This document shows positions 9,966 to 20,730 of a stretch of DNA of 64,000 nucleotides, in pieces. The stretch is from Rhyacophila brunnea (taxonomy: Eukaryota; Arthropoda; Insecta; Trichoptera; Rhyacophilidae), in assembly GCA_022495005.1 (NCBI GenBank), contig JAGYXB010000460.1:620001-684000 (forward strand), given 5' to 3'. The notes beneath the pieces were generated by a model. It ran no database searches, was not told where the DNA came from, and worked only from the letters and a program-made list of their open reading frames with translations. The position numbers were made by a program, and so were the translations under genes. The number at the start of each line of letters is the position of its first letter. Positions within the stretch are counted from its first letter, which is position 1.

Positions 9966-10906
9966 ATTATTGAAGGATGGATTACAAAAACTTTTCTTTT
10001 TTTTTTAATATTTGAGATTTATGTTATTTTGTTTTTTTAAATAATATTATCTATGAGCTCTCATTTACTGTTCCTTCAAAAACAGCACACAACACGAGTT
10101 AAAAGGTGTTAAAGTTTTTTTAATCCAGAAAAAAACATTTTATAAAAGAGTTTCTACAAATACATCATAATAAATAAGTCAAATCAATGACATCTGTCTA
10201 TTACATATTTTTCTGATAGGTTTTCTGAACTTAAAAAGTTGAAAGTCATTGAAAAATAAGCACTATTGTTTAGTATCACATGAAAACAAAAAAAAATCAT
10301 AATTCACAAGTGAGAGGTTATATGAGGCGTCTAATTACAAAAAGCGACAAGTCCACAATTCAATATTTTTGGGAAACGTTTCAACTATTGTTGTTTAAAC
10401 GTGAGATGAACAAAATGGCAATTTTTTTCAGCCGATAAATATAGGCAAAATAAAATTGGACGTAGCGCTACTTGCACCTCACTTTTAATTTATTCCGCAT
10501 GAGGCACATATTTCCATGGCACTGTCATGAGTTTACCAGATGCTACAGCATGGGAGACTCTCTTTTCAATATTGAACGTCCCCTTATTGGTTAACTTAAA
10601 CACGCGCGAAATCAACCAAGCTTTAAATAATATGAAACACGGACTTTGAGCGCTTTTTGTAATAAATCGAGACTTAAAATTTTTTTTTCGTATGGTTATG
10701 TCGCGTTTTGGAATTTATAGATCAATACATATTGTGTAAAATTATACAAAGAATACGTGCGTATTTTTTTCTCGATTTTTACCAAATGTGGACTTATCGC
10801 TTTTTGGAATTAGACGCCTCATATTACGTTTTTTTGATCTCCTGTAAAAATGTTCAGTTCTGACATATTATTATTATGTTGTTTTTGTAATCAACCCTTC
10901 AATTAT
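9966..10906. mobile_element. TIR element with ATTAT flanks (outer element of a nest)
   Basis: The left end TGAAGGATGGATTACAAAAA (9971) is inverted at the right end, TTTTTGTAATCAACCCTTCA (to 10901). Both sides are flanked by ATTAT (9966-9970 and 10902-10906), a possible 5-bp TSD. A related end, TAATTGAAGGGTTGAAAGTC, bounds the element at 22757-23170. The interior is AT-rich with no coding remnant and is interrupted by the element at 10321-10823. Confidence 0.6.
10321..10823. mobile_element. PIF/Harbinger-like MITE nested in the 9966-10906 element
   Basis: The terminus TATGAGGCGTCTAATTACAA, then AAAGCGACAAGTCCACA, is inverted at 10785-10823 (TGGACTTATCGC...GCCTCATA). The arms are about 37 bp with few mismatches. 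The flanks are TTA on both sides (10318-10320 and 10824-10826), a 3-bp TWA duplication as in PIF/Harbinger. No transposase frame. The class assignment rests on the TSD alone. Confidence 0.65.
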
Positions 10907-10910
10907 TCAA

Positions 10911-12373
10911 ATGATATTTTCCATATATTGTTGTATTTTTTTGTGATCATTAATTTAATAACTAACAACTTTCCTTGTAATAACATACGAATTTAATTCA
11001 CAAAATCGTTTAATTTAGAAATGTTAAAACTAATCCCTACATTCATAGATTGTAACATTTTAAATCTGAATTTTTCGAGTAAAAAAAATCAAACGCGATC
11101 AGGAAAATCTAATATTGTAAACATTTACATCAATGAAATATTAAAAATTATATTTTTAGCATAACAATAGATTATATTCTGAATATATATATTGAAAATC
11201 TTAACTATTTCAAAATTGTTTATTATTTTATTTCAATTACTATTCTCGCGTAACTTTACCCTAAAATACATTATTAAATAATGATAATTATAATATATTC
11301 CCATCAATGTGACAACAGTATCAAATTGATAAGAGGAAACTTGACGAGGGACAAAGGTTCGGGCGTTATTAACTGAAGCATAGTTTGCAGCGGTTAGCAA
11401 TATCTGATAATGTTCTCGTTCTATTATGAACACAATTCATCGCGTTTGAAAATGAAATTCATTTACCCAATAGCATAAACATAATCGACGATTAAAATCT
11501 TTCCACACAAATAAACACTTTGGCTTGGGGACTTGTAAATATTTACTATTGCTATATTGTATTACCAATTCGTTGTGCCTCTGACGAAAGCTACTCATTC
11601 TATCGATGCTTTCAACGATTGACTCGTATATTATAATCAAAAATAGAACTCTTCCATTATTAAATTGAAGCTTTTGACGAAATACGCTTTTGTTTGTTTT
11701 TCATTATAAATTAATTTTAAGATATATTTTCTACATTTCTGAAATTAACCTTCTAAAGGTCGAGAACTTTAAGTGAAAATAGGAGTTTAATACATTTCAT
11801 TGATAACTTCCATTTTATATAATCAATACTGATTAGCAAACATTAAAAAAAAAAAAATTGCTATGGGATATTCTATCACACTACCACATTATAGCTAAGA
11901 TATATAAAAAAAATAATGTTTATTAAATTTATCAAATAATACAATAAAAGTATGAATTATAAAAAAATCCTCCTACGGTATTTGAGAGAACTTATAAATC
12001 AAAATTACTATATATTGATAAATTAAAATAATAAGATGAAATCTTTCAACAAACTCGCTGATAAACGCAAATAATGGTTTTTGTACTGTGCAATTCGTAA
12101 AGTAAAGCACAATTTATACAATCATATTTTGAAAATTAATATATGTACGACATTGAGCTTTATGTCATCAATAAATTATATGATTATGGCTTTATCGAAA
12201 CCGGGGTTAACTCTAAGCACGCATTTTTATAGTTATGCCCCATATTACCTATGATTTACATTAATAATTACTTTTTTAAACAATGTTTTTTGTACACTCT
12301 ACACAATGATATTTGTGTTGAAATGTGTTTCTTAGTTGATATATAACTTAAAGTTTTTTTTATTACAAAAATC
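10911..12373. other. very AT-rich spacer
   Basis: No gene, repeat family or RNA recognised. The small minus-strand ORFs at 11233-11640 lack any recognisable motif. Confidence 0.3.
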
Positions 12374-12800
12374 TATTCGTGTCCGGAAACTTGTACGTAT
12401 ACAGTTCACCGTGAAATGTTGTATCGGAAAAATATGGCCGTACATTAAAGACCGTTCAACCTCTTTGGGTCGTATGGTACTGACACAAAAGGCATATCAA
12501 ATACACGGTTCTTGTCTCTTTACAGGAAGCTAGCAGCAAAAAAATGAAAATTGCCGATATCCTGGATTATTTGTTAGATTAGGTTGGGTTTTCATTCTTT
12601 AATTCATGAATTTTGCCGAAATCAGCCATGAATATTAAATTAATGTTCATATTGAATCTAATAAATTGTAGACCATATACTAGTAATATACGGTCATCTC
12701 TTTCGGATAAGAAAGCTCACGGCGAACAATGCTATGGCGTAATATTTTACGTACAGTTTACACGTAACCTTATCGATTACAGTAAATTAAACAAAAAAAC
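12374..12800 (+). repeat. repeat family C, copy 1
   Basis: ATTCGTGTCCGGAAACTTGT, GTGAAATGTTGTATCG, a segment CTGGATTATTTGTTAG, and the end GATAAGAAAGCTCACGGCGA all recur in order at 30686-31080. CAGTTCACCGT-type and ACGGCGAAC-type blocks near the two ends are inverted to each other, suggesting a degraded TIR element. The CTGGATTATTTGTTAG part also matches the arm of the TTAGG MITE. The small ORFs over it are not coding. Confidence 0.55.
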
Positions 12801-13590
12801 TCTAGCCAAAAAAAGCTTTAGATGGGTGGGTTGTTTTAAAAAAAGATAAAGATAGCGGCGTGATTTTATATTTGACTCGGGATACTTAATTACATACCAT
12901 TATTTTCCATCTAATTAATAATGGTGCATTATAAAAATCATCATTTTTTGCTTGTAACACAGCAAAGCTTTTTGTGTCTGCTCTATGCACAGCTTTGGTA
13001 ACTTAATTATTACAAAACTGTTTTATCTGCTTTTTGTTTATACTTCATAATTCACAAAAATTTTTTGGCCGCCATTAGAAATTATATAATTCAACAGAAT
13101 TAGTATAATGTGGATATTCTTTGAATCAGCAACCACACACTTTTTAAATACTCTCTTTCTCTCTCTTTACCACCCTTATCCGTCCATTAACGTAGGACTT
13201 TACAAAAACCGTTGAAAGTTGAGCTTCATAATGCCATCCTTCTATATTAAAGCACATTGCCAGGCTTTCAAAAGGATTGAGGATTTACTTTAGACTCTAG
13301 AGTAAAATAATTAAAAGAAATGACAAGTTTTCTATAAGAGCTTTTTAAAATTTCGTCCAAAATTAATTTAAATAATGTGACAACCCACGATTGACGTATA
13401 CTTATATGCATTATTGTAAATGACTTTACTCTTCTGAATATATACTATTAGGTGTATGTTACATTTGGTTTTTAATATTTAACTAAAATGCCTACATAAT
13501 TTATTAAGACTGCTTTAAATTTAAATGGTAGGTACAAGTATATTTTCTAACAACATAATATTAATAAATAATATGAAAAACCGCGCTCGC
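12801..13590. other. AT-rich spacer
   Basis: Nothing recognised. A short CT-rich run (CTCTCTTTCTCTCTCTTTAC) occurs near 13150. Confidence 0.25.
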
Positions 13591-13672
13591 AAAGATCAAG
13601 TAGTGGTGACGTGTCCGTTTGTGAAGTCGTCGGTTTCGGATTAAAATCCCAGGTTTGGCAAATTGGTGTCTT
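13591..13672 (+). repeat. degenerate tRNA-like block (possible SINE head)
   Basis: AGTGGTGACGTGTCCG, then TGTGAAGTCGTCGGTTTCGG and AAAATCCCAGG, resembles the A-box and B-box layout of tRNA-derived SINEs (GAGTGGTNA...GGTTCGAATCCC). The B box is broken by inserted bases and no cloverleaf could be drawn, so this is weak. Confidence 0.25.
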
Positions 13673-13911
13673 AATTTACGAATAGGTTAAATGGTCATAT
13701 AGCACCGATGGAGTGGTGAGATGTGGGCGCCTAGATGCAACCATTGTCTATTTCAACGATTATTTTTATTTCGCTCTGGTATGTAATTGTAAATATGCAT
13801 CAACAGTTCAAATATTCAGGGAATACAAGAACGTGATGTCCGTAAATCTGGGTCTGACAAAATTCACACTAAGTTTTTCAATACATGTTTGGACGCTGAG
13901 CATGTATCAAA

Positions 13912-13945
13912 TAGATGAAGCAAGTGGCTAATAACCATTTCTCGT
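13912..13945 (-). repeat. family F fragment
   Basis: GCAAGTGGCTAATAACCATT then TCTCGTAA is the inverted form of the AGAAATGGATGTTAGCCACT block of family F (34965, 51888, 3615). Confidence 0.4.
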
Positions 13946-13959
13946 AAAAAAAATGCTTT

Positions 13960-14340
13960 TTTTTAATTCAAATTCAAATTTATTTATTTTTACATGTACC
14001 TAGTGAACTTTGAAAATTATAAATTTAAGACATTTACAATATGAAATTTAAAAAGAAATAGTGTGTATTAAAGTATAATGATAAAGTACACCGAATGGGC
14101 TAAGTAGTAAGTACCCTATTTTAAGAATTTATAAAACAACGCTAACCTAATACTCATCCTCACATAGGTGGAATATATCAACATCCGAAGCGATTTGGTT
14201 GAATAGAGTTATTGTCCTTCCAATTGACATCACCAATTCCAGGTTAGTTCTGCACCGTGAGATAACAAATAAATCGATTGCTCCCGATTTCTAAGATAGT
14301 TATCAGAGACACACAGGTCAATTCTACAAAGAATGTCAGA
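13960..14340. repeat. repeat family E, copy 1
   Basis: TTCAAATTCAAATTTATTTA at about 13966 looks like the inverted 3' tail of an insect non-LTR retrotransposon. It is followed by ACACCGAATGGGCTAAG, ACCCTATTTTAAGAATTTAT and GTGGAATATATCAACATCCG, all recurring twice at 33920-34560. It ends with CAGAGTTCTCAT, which has its counterpart near 34590. No protein remnant could be read, so it is probably 3' UTR sequence of a retroelement on the minus strand. Confidence 0.45.
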
Positions 14341-14468
14341 GTTCTCATATTTTATACCGCGTATACATCGGAAAAAAATACGTGGCCAAATATAGACATC
14401 TTTTATTTGTTGTTTAAAACCAATGACATTAATATGGTCGAAGCATCTGGAAAAAAAATGACACTCAC

Positions 14469-14672
14469 TTTTTTGTCGGGTCTACCGAATGGCATAATTT
14501 GTTCGAACGCCATTACAATAAAGATGATATTGCTATAAATTCTCGATGCTTCTTGTCGGGTCTGCCGAATGGTTCGGTTCGAACGGTTTCGCTCAAACGA
14601 ACATTGGTACTAGAAACACGGTTCTAACGCCATTACAATAAAGGTGATATTGCTATAAATTCCCGGTGCGTG
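14469..14672. repeat. imperfect tandem duplication
   Basis: TTGTCGGGTCTACCGAATGG...AACGCCATTACAATAAAGAT...GCTATAAATTC is repeated directly. The second unit carries an extra segment of about 38 bases (TCGCTCAAACGAACATTGGT). Units begin near 14473 and 14554. Confidence 0.6.
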
Positions 14673-14883
14673 ATATCGCATAATGGATATTGCGTGACAT
14701 CTACCTATGCACGTGCGAACGTTGCGTTTAAATTTACTTGCTAGCTACTGTACTGAGTGCGTCGTCCATTAATAATGTCATTGTTTAAAATACAGTATTT
14801 AAGTATACCTAAGAAAAAGCCAGATGGATAAAGTCACGGATGGTATCCATATAACTTCAAGTAAAGGAGTTTCAGACTCAGTT

Positions 14884-15288
14884 AAAGCCTCGATGACATT
14901 GAGCTACTTTACAAGCTGCTTGTTGGCGAATTTACAATATGCTTGTTAACTCGCCCAGTGTCATCATCGAACTAGCTAACAAGCAGATTGTAAATAATAT
15001 ACCGAGAAAAGTTGAAATCCGATTAACTTCATACGCTACACGCCGCTGGCGTGTGGGCCTACTGCGTCTGCGCAGTAGAGCGATAGTAGCAACCTCCCGG
15101 TAAAAAAACGAACTACTCAATACGTCTTGTCAAAATGTACCAAAAATGACGGTTTCAACTCGCTAGCTTGTTGGCTTCTGAGCGAGTGGAAAGTTTTGTG
15201 TCATCATCACAATCGGACTAGCTGACTCGTCCGCTATTAAATTCGCCAATAAGCAGCTTGTAAAGTAGCTCAATCTCATTGAGGCTTT
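14884..15288. mobile_element. MITE with ~50-bp TIRs
   Basis: The left end AAAGCCTCGATGACATTGAG, then CTACTTTACAAGCTGCTT, is inverted at the right end, AAGCAGCTTGTAAAGTAGCT, then CAATCTCATTGAGGCTTT. The arms are about 50 bp with three or four mismatches. The interior contains palindromic patches such as CTACTGCGTCTGCGCAGTAG. No clear TSD and no coding remnant. Superfamily not assigned. Confidence 0.7.
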
Positions 15289-15379
15289 TGAAGCATTTTC
15301 AAGCAGAAAATCAAGTTATCTACTTGTAGTATTAAGGTGAGTATGAAGAAAACAAAGCAGTGCGTGCATAACAAATCTA

Positions 15380-15720
15380 AATTCAAGACGTACACAACAT
15401 GAGATTTACACTATAACAAATATTACCCTCACGAGAGAGAAGAAAAGAAAATATAAAATAATATTAATAATAAAAAATAAAAACATACGTAAGTAGGTAC
15501 AATTTTATACAGAAAAATAAAATTTCGAATACAAAATACATAGCACGTCACCAAAAATATCTACGTCTTTGAAAAAATTACGAAATCGTCTACGAAAATA
15601 TTGGATAATGACTTTAGTAAAATTGGGGGGGGGGGGGTTATGACTTTTAAAAAAGCAGCAATTTTATTAGTACGACACCACTGATAACTACGTGATTACG
15701 TTTATTTCTAGAACTTTTTT
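15380..15720. repeat. family A extension, copy 1, with poly-G tract
   Basis: Matches 48785-49000 closely (AATTTTATACAGAAAAATAA, CATAGCACGTCA, GAAAAAATTACGAAATCGTC, GATAACTACGTGATTAC). Its first part (AAATCTAAATTCAAGACGTA, then CACAACAT) matches, inverted, the right part of the 62076-62770 copy. These sequences therefore belong to longer members of family A. A run of about 12 G residues (near 15626-15638) is absent from the 48.9-kb copy. Confidence 0.55.
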
Positions 15721-16373
15721 TACAGTAGCAAAAAATCTACCCGTTCACCGAGGTTAAAAATACCTACAAATTTGTACGAAACCTGTTTCGAATTTTAAAC
15801 TTTTCCCGCACTAACCACTTTTCGGCGTTGATTTGTGCCAGAATCACTCACACGAAAATTGCGGTTGAAGCTATTCACAAAACAACGGCCGTAACCCACT
15901 CGGTAGGTACCTAATAATAATTGTATCAAGCCTCCAGCCCATTCTGTTGCATAAAAGCAGGCGTCAATTTATTATTTATCATTTATGCTGGGGAGTGCGA
16001 ATTTCACAGAAAACTCACCTGGCTGGCAATACATTATAGAGTATGACTGAAGCCTGAAATATGTATGTAATTTACGTAGCGAGTCATTTCAACGAAGCTT
16101 TCCGTGTTAGTGATGTGGAACTGGTTATGAGAAATTCATGAAATGCATCGTTTCAATTTAATATAATAATATTACTATTAATTAAATTCAGGGTTGTTGG
16201 TATATGGATTCAGTAGTTAAGGGCAGGGCTTTTTTGTCATGTAACGCGGTGGAACAGCGTGGCGGCACCATTTTTCACGGTATTTTTAATGTTTCAAAAT
16301 CAATTAGACGAAACAATGTTCGCGGTTACATAGTACAAGTTAATTTTCCTGAATCATCTCATATAAAAAGACG
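15721..16373. other. spacer before the hAT fossil
   Basis: No recognised coding sequence. It may contain more decayed hAT sequence upstream of 16374, but no frame could be aligned. Confidence 0.25.
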
Positions 16374-16724
16374 GATCCGGAAAAACTATCGCGTTTGATA
16401 TATGCATTGAATTCTATTACGATTTCTTCAAGTGAATCTAAACGCGAATTTTCGCAAATGAATCTAATTATTACCCCAATAAGAGCTTCGTTTAAGACCA
16501 AAAGAGTTTCGGCACCTTTGTACATCAAACTCGTCGGACCATCTTTGACACTTTTCGATCCTTCAAAATACGTTGATCGGTGGTTACTCAATGGAAGACA
16601 TTCGAGCATAGACTCAAACACTAAGAAAAGGAAACGAAACGATTTGCCATATGAGAATTGGACTGAACTTTGGAAATCACCATGGTCCCCACAAAGGAGG
16701 GGGGCTGACAGGGCTCTAGCCTAG
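16374..16724 (+). pseudogene. hAT transposase C-terminal dimerisation remnant
   Basis: From GAT at 16374 the frame reads DPEKLSRLIYALNSITISSS, then ESKREFSQMNLIITPIRASF, then SAPLYIKLVGPSLTLFDPSK and YVDRWLLNGRHSS, before a Lys/Arg-rich end and a stop at 16722. This is the hAT C-terminal dimerisation region: the core (L-x-T-x-P-[IV]-S-[ST]-A-E-C-E-R-x-F-S-x-M-N), then the L-M-x-I-x-x-x-G-P-P-L block and [YF]-[VL]-x-x-W-x-x-x-G-R. Two usually conserved positions differ: S-E-S-K-R-E replaces A-E-C-E-R-G, and GPSL replaces GPPL. Upstream the frame is closed by a stop at about 16348, and the catalytic DDE part is absent. It is probably a fossil, though the long uninterrupted frame (about 117 codons) leaves open an exapted exon. 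Confidence 0.6.
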
Positions 16725-16849
16725 GGATCGACCAGATAAGTGCGATAAACGCACATGACAAATCTGCTCTAATCGTTACAAAAATCGCCTGCGGCGCTAA
16801 TTTCCTTCAGGCGTTTTAAAATATGTGGTTATGTAATTGCTTGTTGATA
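16725..16849. other. short spacer
   Basis: Nothing recognised. Confidence 0.2.
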
Positions 16850-17985
16850 CAGTGAATACCCTTAATTTTACCTCGAACACCATTTGAAAAACGCTACTAT
16901 AGAACGCCAAGCTCCCTTTAACCTAAGTGATAGGTAGGGGGCCCGTTTAAAGATGTAGGAGCCATGAAAAGCACTATATTATACTTTTATTCAAATATAA
17001 TGATGTTTTTACTATTTTATTTTTTACAACTTTAGTCGTTTATTTGTATTTGTTTATTTTTTATGCGCTTCGTGGCATAGGAAAAGTTGCTTTAAATGAT
17101 ATTTGAACATAATTTTCTTTCGTAGGTAAGAAGTTCGGCAAGAAGTGAGTTCCGGCGCCTTTGTTTTTTTTTAAAAAAGAGCTCTGGTTAAGGATATTAG
17201 GCGGTGGCGAAGATTCTATACTAGGCGATTCTTTAATTGCCTAATATCGTATTTAAAATAACATCATTATTTTATATTCTACCAAAAATATAATTTTCCA
17301 ATGACAGCTGTTTGTAGGTACGAGGGTTGTCCAAGAATTAAAGACCTTTATTCATTTTTGACGACGCGGATGTTATTTCTGAAAAGATAGCCAGGCAGTA
17401 CTGGCGTGTAGTGTAGACTTCCGTCTCTAGAAAGATTGGTGAGCCGGCTCAGCTGCTTCAGTATGACCTTTCCGTCCGTTTGAGATGGACGCTCCGCTGT
17501 CGAATCCCGCCGCCTACGAGGTGGATTCGATCATTTGGTCCACCCTGTTGAAATCCATCGTCGTCTCACATCAAATTATGGTAATGAGATGAACCAGCGG
17601 AATGTCAGGAAGTGATTTACTAAGTTTTCGAGTGGTAGAACGATTGTTGATAATGAGGAGGGGAGAGGAATAAGGTCCTCAATTGGTGACGTTTTGTTGA
17701 AGAAAATCTATGGTAAAGTTCATGAAGATTGCCGTCTGGCAGTCTGTCAGCTCGTAATTTTGATTCCAAACGTCAGTAAGTCTACCATACAAACGATTTT
17801 GAGGTGAAAATTGGGTTATGCGAAGGTGTGCTAGTTGGGTGCCCAAAATGGGATGTCCACACACCATTATTAAATATAGTTAATTCTATCGCAAAGGTAA
17901 AAGCCATTGTAACGCTCTACAATAGCGTTTTCCAAATGGTGTTCGAGGTAATGTTTAAGGGTAGGTATTCAGTGTATTTTTCGTA
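16850..17985. repeat. inverted repeat pair flanking the mariner remnant
   Basis: ACCTCGAACACCATTTGAAA then AACGCT at 16870 is inverted at 17920-17949 (AGCGTTTTCCAAATGGTGTT then CGAGGTA). Homology extends outward through a GTGAATACCC-type block, giving arms of roughly 65 bp about 1 kb apart. The mariner fragment lies between them. This may be a larger TIR element that received the mariner, or two opposite copies of a short repeat. Confidence 0.5.
17319..17860 (+). pseudogene. mariner-family transposase remnant with one TIR
   Basis: TACGAGGGTTGTCCAAGAAT at 17319 looks like a mariner TIR next to a TA target. The coding remnant starts near 17535. It reads PVEIHRRLTSNYGNEMNQRN, then VRK-stop-FTKFSSGRTIVD, IYGKVHEDCRLAVCQLVI, PNVSKSTIQTIL, stop, KLGYAKVCASWVPKM. 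This corresponds to the N-terminal paired helix-turn-helix of SETMAR/mariner transposases (E-x-H-R-x-L...YG; P-N-V-S-x-S; the K-[VL]-C-A-[RS]-W-V-P-K/R-M linker). Two in-frame TGA codons break it, one where a Trp is expected. The entire DDD catalytic domain and the right TIR are missing. Non-functional. Confidence 0.75.
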
Positions 17986-19086
17986 TTTTTGAATACTTAC
18001 ACTTGCTTGAATTATGGAGTTGTCTAATGTCGACATATTCAAAAATTGCATCGCACAACCGCATATTTTTTTAAATTTTAATATTTTTAAGTAAAATAGC
18101 GTCGCATGTGATTTTTTAAATATTAGAGCAAATGTGTGGTTTATGTTTAAGTATATCACTTATCTGGTCAACCCCACCCCACAATTTAAATTTAGAGCAC
18201 CAGTGGCCGAGTATTGGCACAACGTCAAATTTTTGCATCTGAATAATTCACATGTTATTTTTTCAACGTATGTTTAGAAACAAAGCATAATATTTAGTGA
18301 GTTAGACGAATTGCTTGCAATCATTTCCAGTAAAGAAACATTAAGTACTAAAAATCAAAATAATACTGTAAACCTGTTTAAACTTGCCTTATCCGATATA
18401 TGCTTTTTTATTGAATTATTGCATTAAAAGTTTTTTCATCACTGCAATATATACAATTCCCTTTTTAGTACACACTGCACATTTATATTACGTGTTCATT
18501 TTTTATTGTTTTCACAATATATCGTGACTATTTTCAGAGTTTTATGTATATTACAGAATTACAAATATTTATAGGACGTTTGCTATTAGTAACTGCAGTC
18601 CAGACCAAGAACATCTGTATAATATGTTCAATCTTTCGCATTTGGGTTGACAAAAAAAAATCCAAGGTGATTTGTATCAGAAGATATTACTTATTAAATT
18701 TTCCTAAATATACGTTAATGAAACAATTTTGTATACAGTTTGTATACAATTTTCAATTTTCACCAAATAGATATATCTATCTGCTTACCTGTGGATACCT
18801 GTTTCAAGGTTCTTCCAATTTTCCGTCCCAAGTGTAAAAATATCGATATTGGTACAAAATGTAATGATACCTATCGGTACTATATCGATACAAAGTACAT
18901 AATATTATCAATGTATTTTTGACCATAATAATAGTGTAATATAATAATTAGTATGAATATTCTATAATACGTATTTCTAAATCATAATACAAATTTTTGA
19001 TAATATAATTATGTATGTTAATTAACAATTCTACTTATATTTATTTAATCTAGTATTATTCTTTTTAAATTTTCAACCGGTTTTGC
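17986..19086. other. AT-rich spacer
   Basis: No gene or repeat family recognised. ORFs at 17917-18159 and 18544-18922 have chance-like composition. Confidence 0.3.
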
Positions 19087-19098
19087 AAAAAAAAAAAA
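19087..19098 (-). terminator. pol III terminator of tRNA-Gly
   Basis: Twelve consecutive A on the plus strand, i.e. T12 on the minus strand, begin four bases after the mature 3' end of the tRNA. This is a strong RNA polymerase III terminator. Confidence 0.85.
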
Positions 19099-19101
19099 GT
19101 G

Positions 19102-19173
19102 TGCGACGGCCGGGAATCGAACCCGGATCAACTGCTTGGAAGGCAACTATGCTGACCATTACACCACCATCGC
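19102..19173 (-). tRNA. tRNA-Gly (anticodon UCC)
   Basis: Read on the minus strand from 19173 to 19102, 72 nt including the discriminator A. The acceptor stem GCGATGG pairs with CCGTCGC (one T-G wobble at the fifth pair). The D arm contains the A box TGGTGTAATGGTCAGCA. The anticodon stem GTTGC/GCAGT encloses the loop CTTCCAA, giving anticodon TCC, which reads GGA and GGG. The T arm GGGTTCGATTCCC is a perfect B box. No intron. CCA is not encoded, as expected in eukaryotes. The closing bases and the T12 terminator support a functional gene, unlike the degenerate tRNA-like SINE heads elsewhere in the window. Upstream (plus-strand side above 19173) is AT-rich. Confidence 0.95.
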
Positions 19174-19611
19174 CGATGAGTAATGCGGCAATAATATTCA
19201 AGAAGATTATACTACTCTCATAACACGAATACATGGAACATTAACAAATAGTAAAGTTACCGTATTTTATCATTCTCATCATATCATTTTTGTTATCTTG
19301 TATTTCAGAAGAAACGTATTTTTTAAATAAATTCGGTCATTCATTATCTATTGAAAAAACACTAACTCTCTTTGGATACTTACTACTTATAAATTTCTAT
19401 TGAGTGTATAAAATATTCTGTACAACCATTTTTAATATTCGGTACAATATGGTAATGAACTTGTATGCCATAATTATAGTGGTTTAGAACTTGTCTGACA
19501 TGATTAGTTTCATATACGTCATTGTCCAATGGCAGTGTATTAAATTTGATGAAAAAAATACATATTTTCGTACAGTTTTTCTGATACACAATCTTCAAGC
19601 ATATTTACGAG
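19174..19611. other. spacer
   Basis: Nothing recognised. Confidence 0.25.
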
Positions 19612-20144
19612 CAGTGATGTCTCTGGGCAAATTGCCGCCTAATTTTGCCCCTTTTCATTTTTAGTTTCAAATTTTCTTCAAATTCGTCTTGTACCTACCT
19701 ACCTACTTACCTATTTTATTATTTATTTTTGACTGCTTTTATATACTTAATTTTAAAGATTTTTAAATTTTTTAATAAAGATTTAATTTAAATCATTTTC
19801 ACAGTTTTCAAACAGTGGTCGTTTTAGGTAAGTACGCGGAGGCCTCTGGCGCTGGCAGGTTTGGAGGCACACCTGTAAAAAATATCTGTGCGTTTCACGA
19901 TTACTACAATATAGGTAATATATTGGAATGGGTATTACATACAATAACAGCTATGTTGCCAGGATTATTATATGCTTCGATTATCATTTAAATTTTAAGC
20001 CGAGATGTTATACGGGATTTTACAATAAAGAGCATTGTTTGCTTTATTGAAAACCGCCATTGCTCTCAAAAGTTATAATATTTGCATTCATTTCTGCCGC
20101 CTCTATGCAACGTATGACCTACCTACCACCACGAAAAGTCACTG
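19612..20144. mobile_element. possible hAT-type MITE
   Basis: CAGTGATGTCTCTGGGCAAA at 19612 faces CGAAAAGTCACTG at 20144. Its inner right part (GCCGCCTCTATGCAACGTAT) recurs at 6730-6775 beside another CACTA end. The CAGTG ends are typical of hAT, but the 8-bp flanks (TTTACGAG and CGTGTAAG) do not match, so the boundaries are uncertain. Confidence 0.35.
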
Positions 20145-20375
20145 CGTGTAAGTAGTTTGCAACAACTGAAGCAGTCAGTTTCAAATTCGTTAACCTCTAT
20201 TTTGAGTTAATCATAAAAAAATTATACCCATGAGCGTTCACTAATTTTACGAAAATATTAACATAGGGTTATCTACTTAATAAATGTATATTTTATAAAA
20301 AATAAGTGTGCTAGTTTTTTTTTATTATATGGTATATCCAGCTCAGCAGGCCTATGTTATAACTGGTGATATGAA
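20145..20375. other. spacer
   Basis: Nothing recognised. Confidence 0.2.
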
Positions 20376-20599
20376 GTCACCCGACGACATGACGTAATTG
20401 TGACGTAAGCCAATACACGCTCGAGGCAAGCCGCCCAACGCACACTGCTCACCATAGATATTATTATGCTGAAACACCTATTTGTGTATGGGGACAATGG
20501 ATAACCCCAGTATTTTAGTAGCGTTAATTTCTCGAATGCTATTATCACTCCGGTAGGACGTCACAATGATGTCATATGACGTCATGTCGGCCGGGCGAC
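20376..20599. mobile_element. short GC-richer MITE with CRE-like palindromes
   Basis: GTCACCCGACGACATGACGT, then AATTGTGACGT, at the left is inverted at the right (ACGTCACAATGATGTCATAT, then GACGTCATGTCGGCCGGGCGAC). The right arm carries tandem TGACGTCA-like palindromes. About 224 bp, no TSD found, no coding. Confidence 0.55.
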
Positions 20600-20619
20600 T
20601 TAAACTCGTAAGTTCTAAC

Positions 20620-20730
20620 ATAAGGCCCGACGCTCAAACGCATATTTCCACGAGACGGAGCGATAATTTTGAGGATTGTATGAACCGGAACGGCGCTCCG
20701 GTGCGCTCCGGTCCATTTCGAGCCCTGGAT
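20620..20730. repeat. GC-rich dispersed fragment
   Basis: TTCCACGAGACGGAGCGATA then ATTTTGAG recurs inverted at 56763-56792 (AAAATTATCGCTCCGTCTCG). It is followed by a hairpin-prone GGAACGGCGCTCCGGTGCGC. Probably the end of another transposon family. Confidence 0.4.

Noticed and set aside
15626..15638. G-quadruplex from the poly-G run
   Set aside because: A single homopolymer without the spaced G-tracts of a convincing quadruplex motif. It may also be of uncertain length in the assembly.
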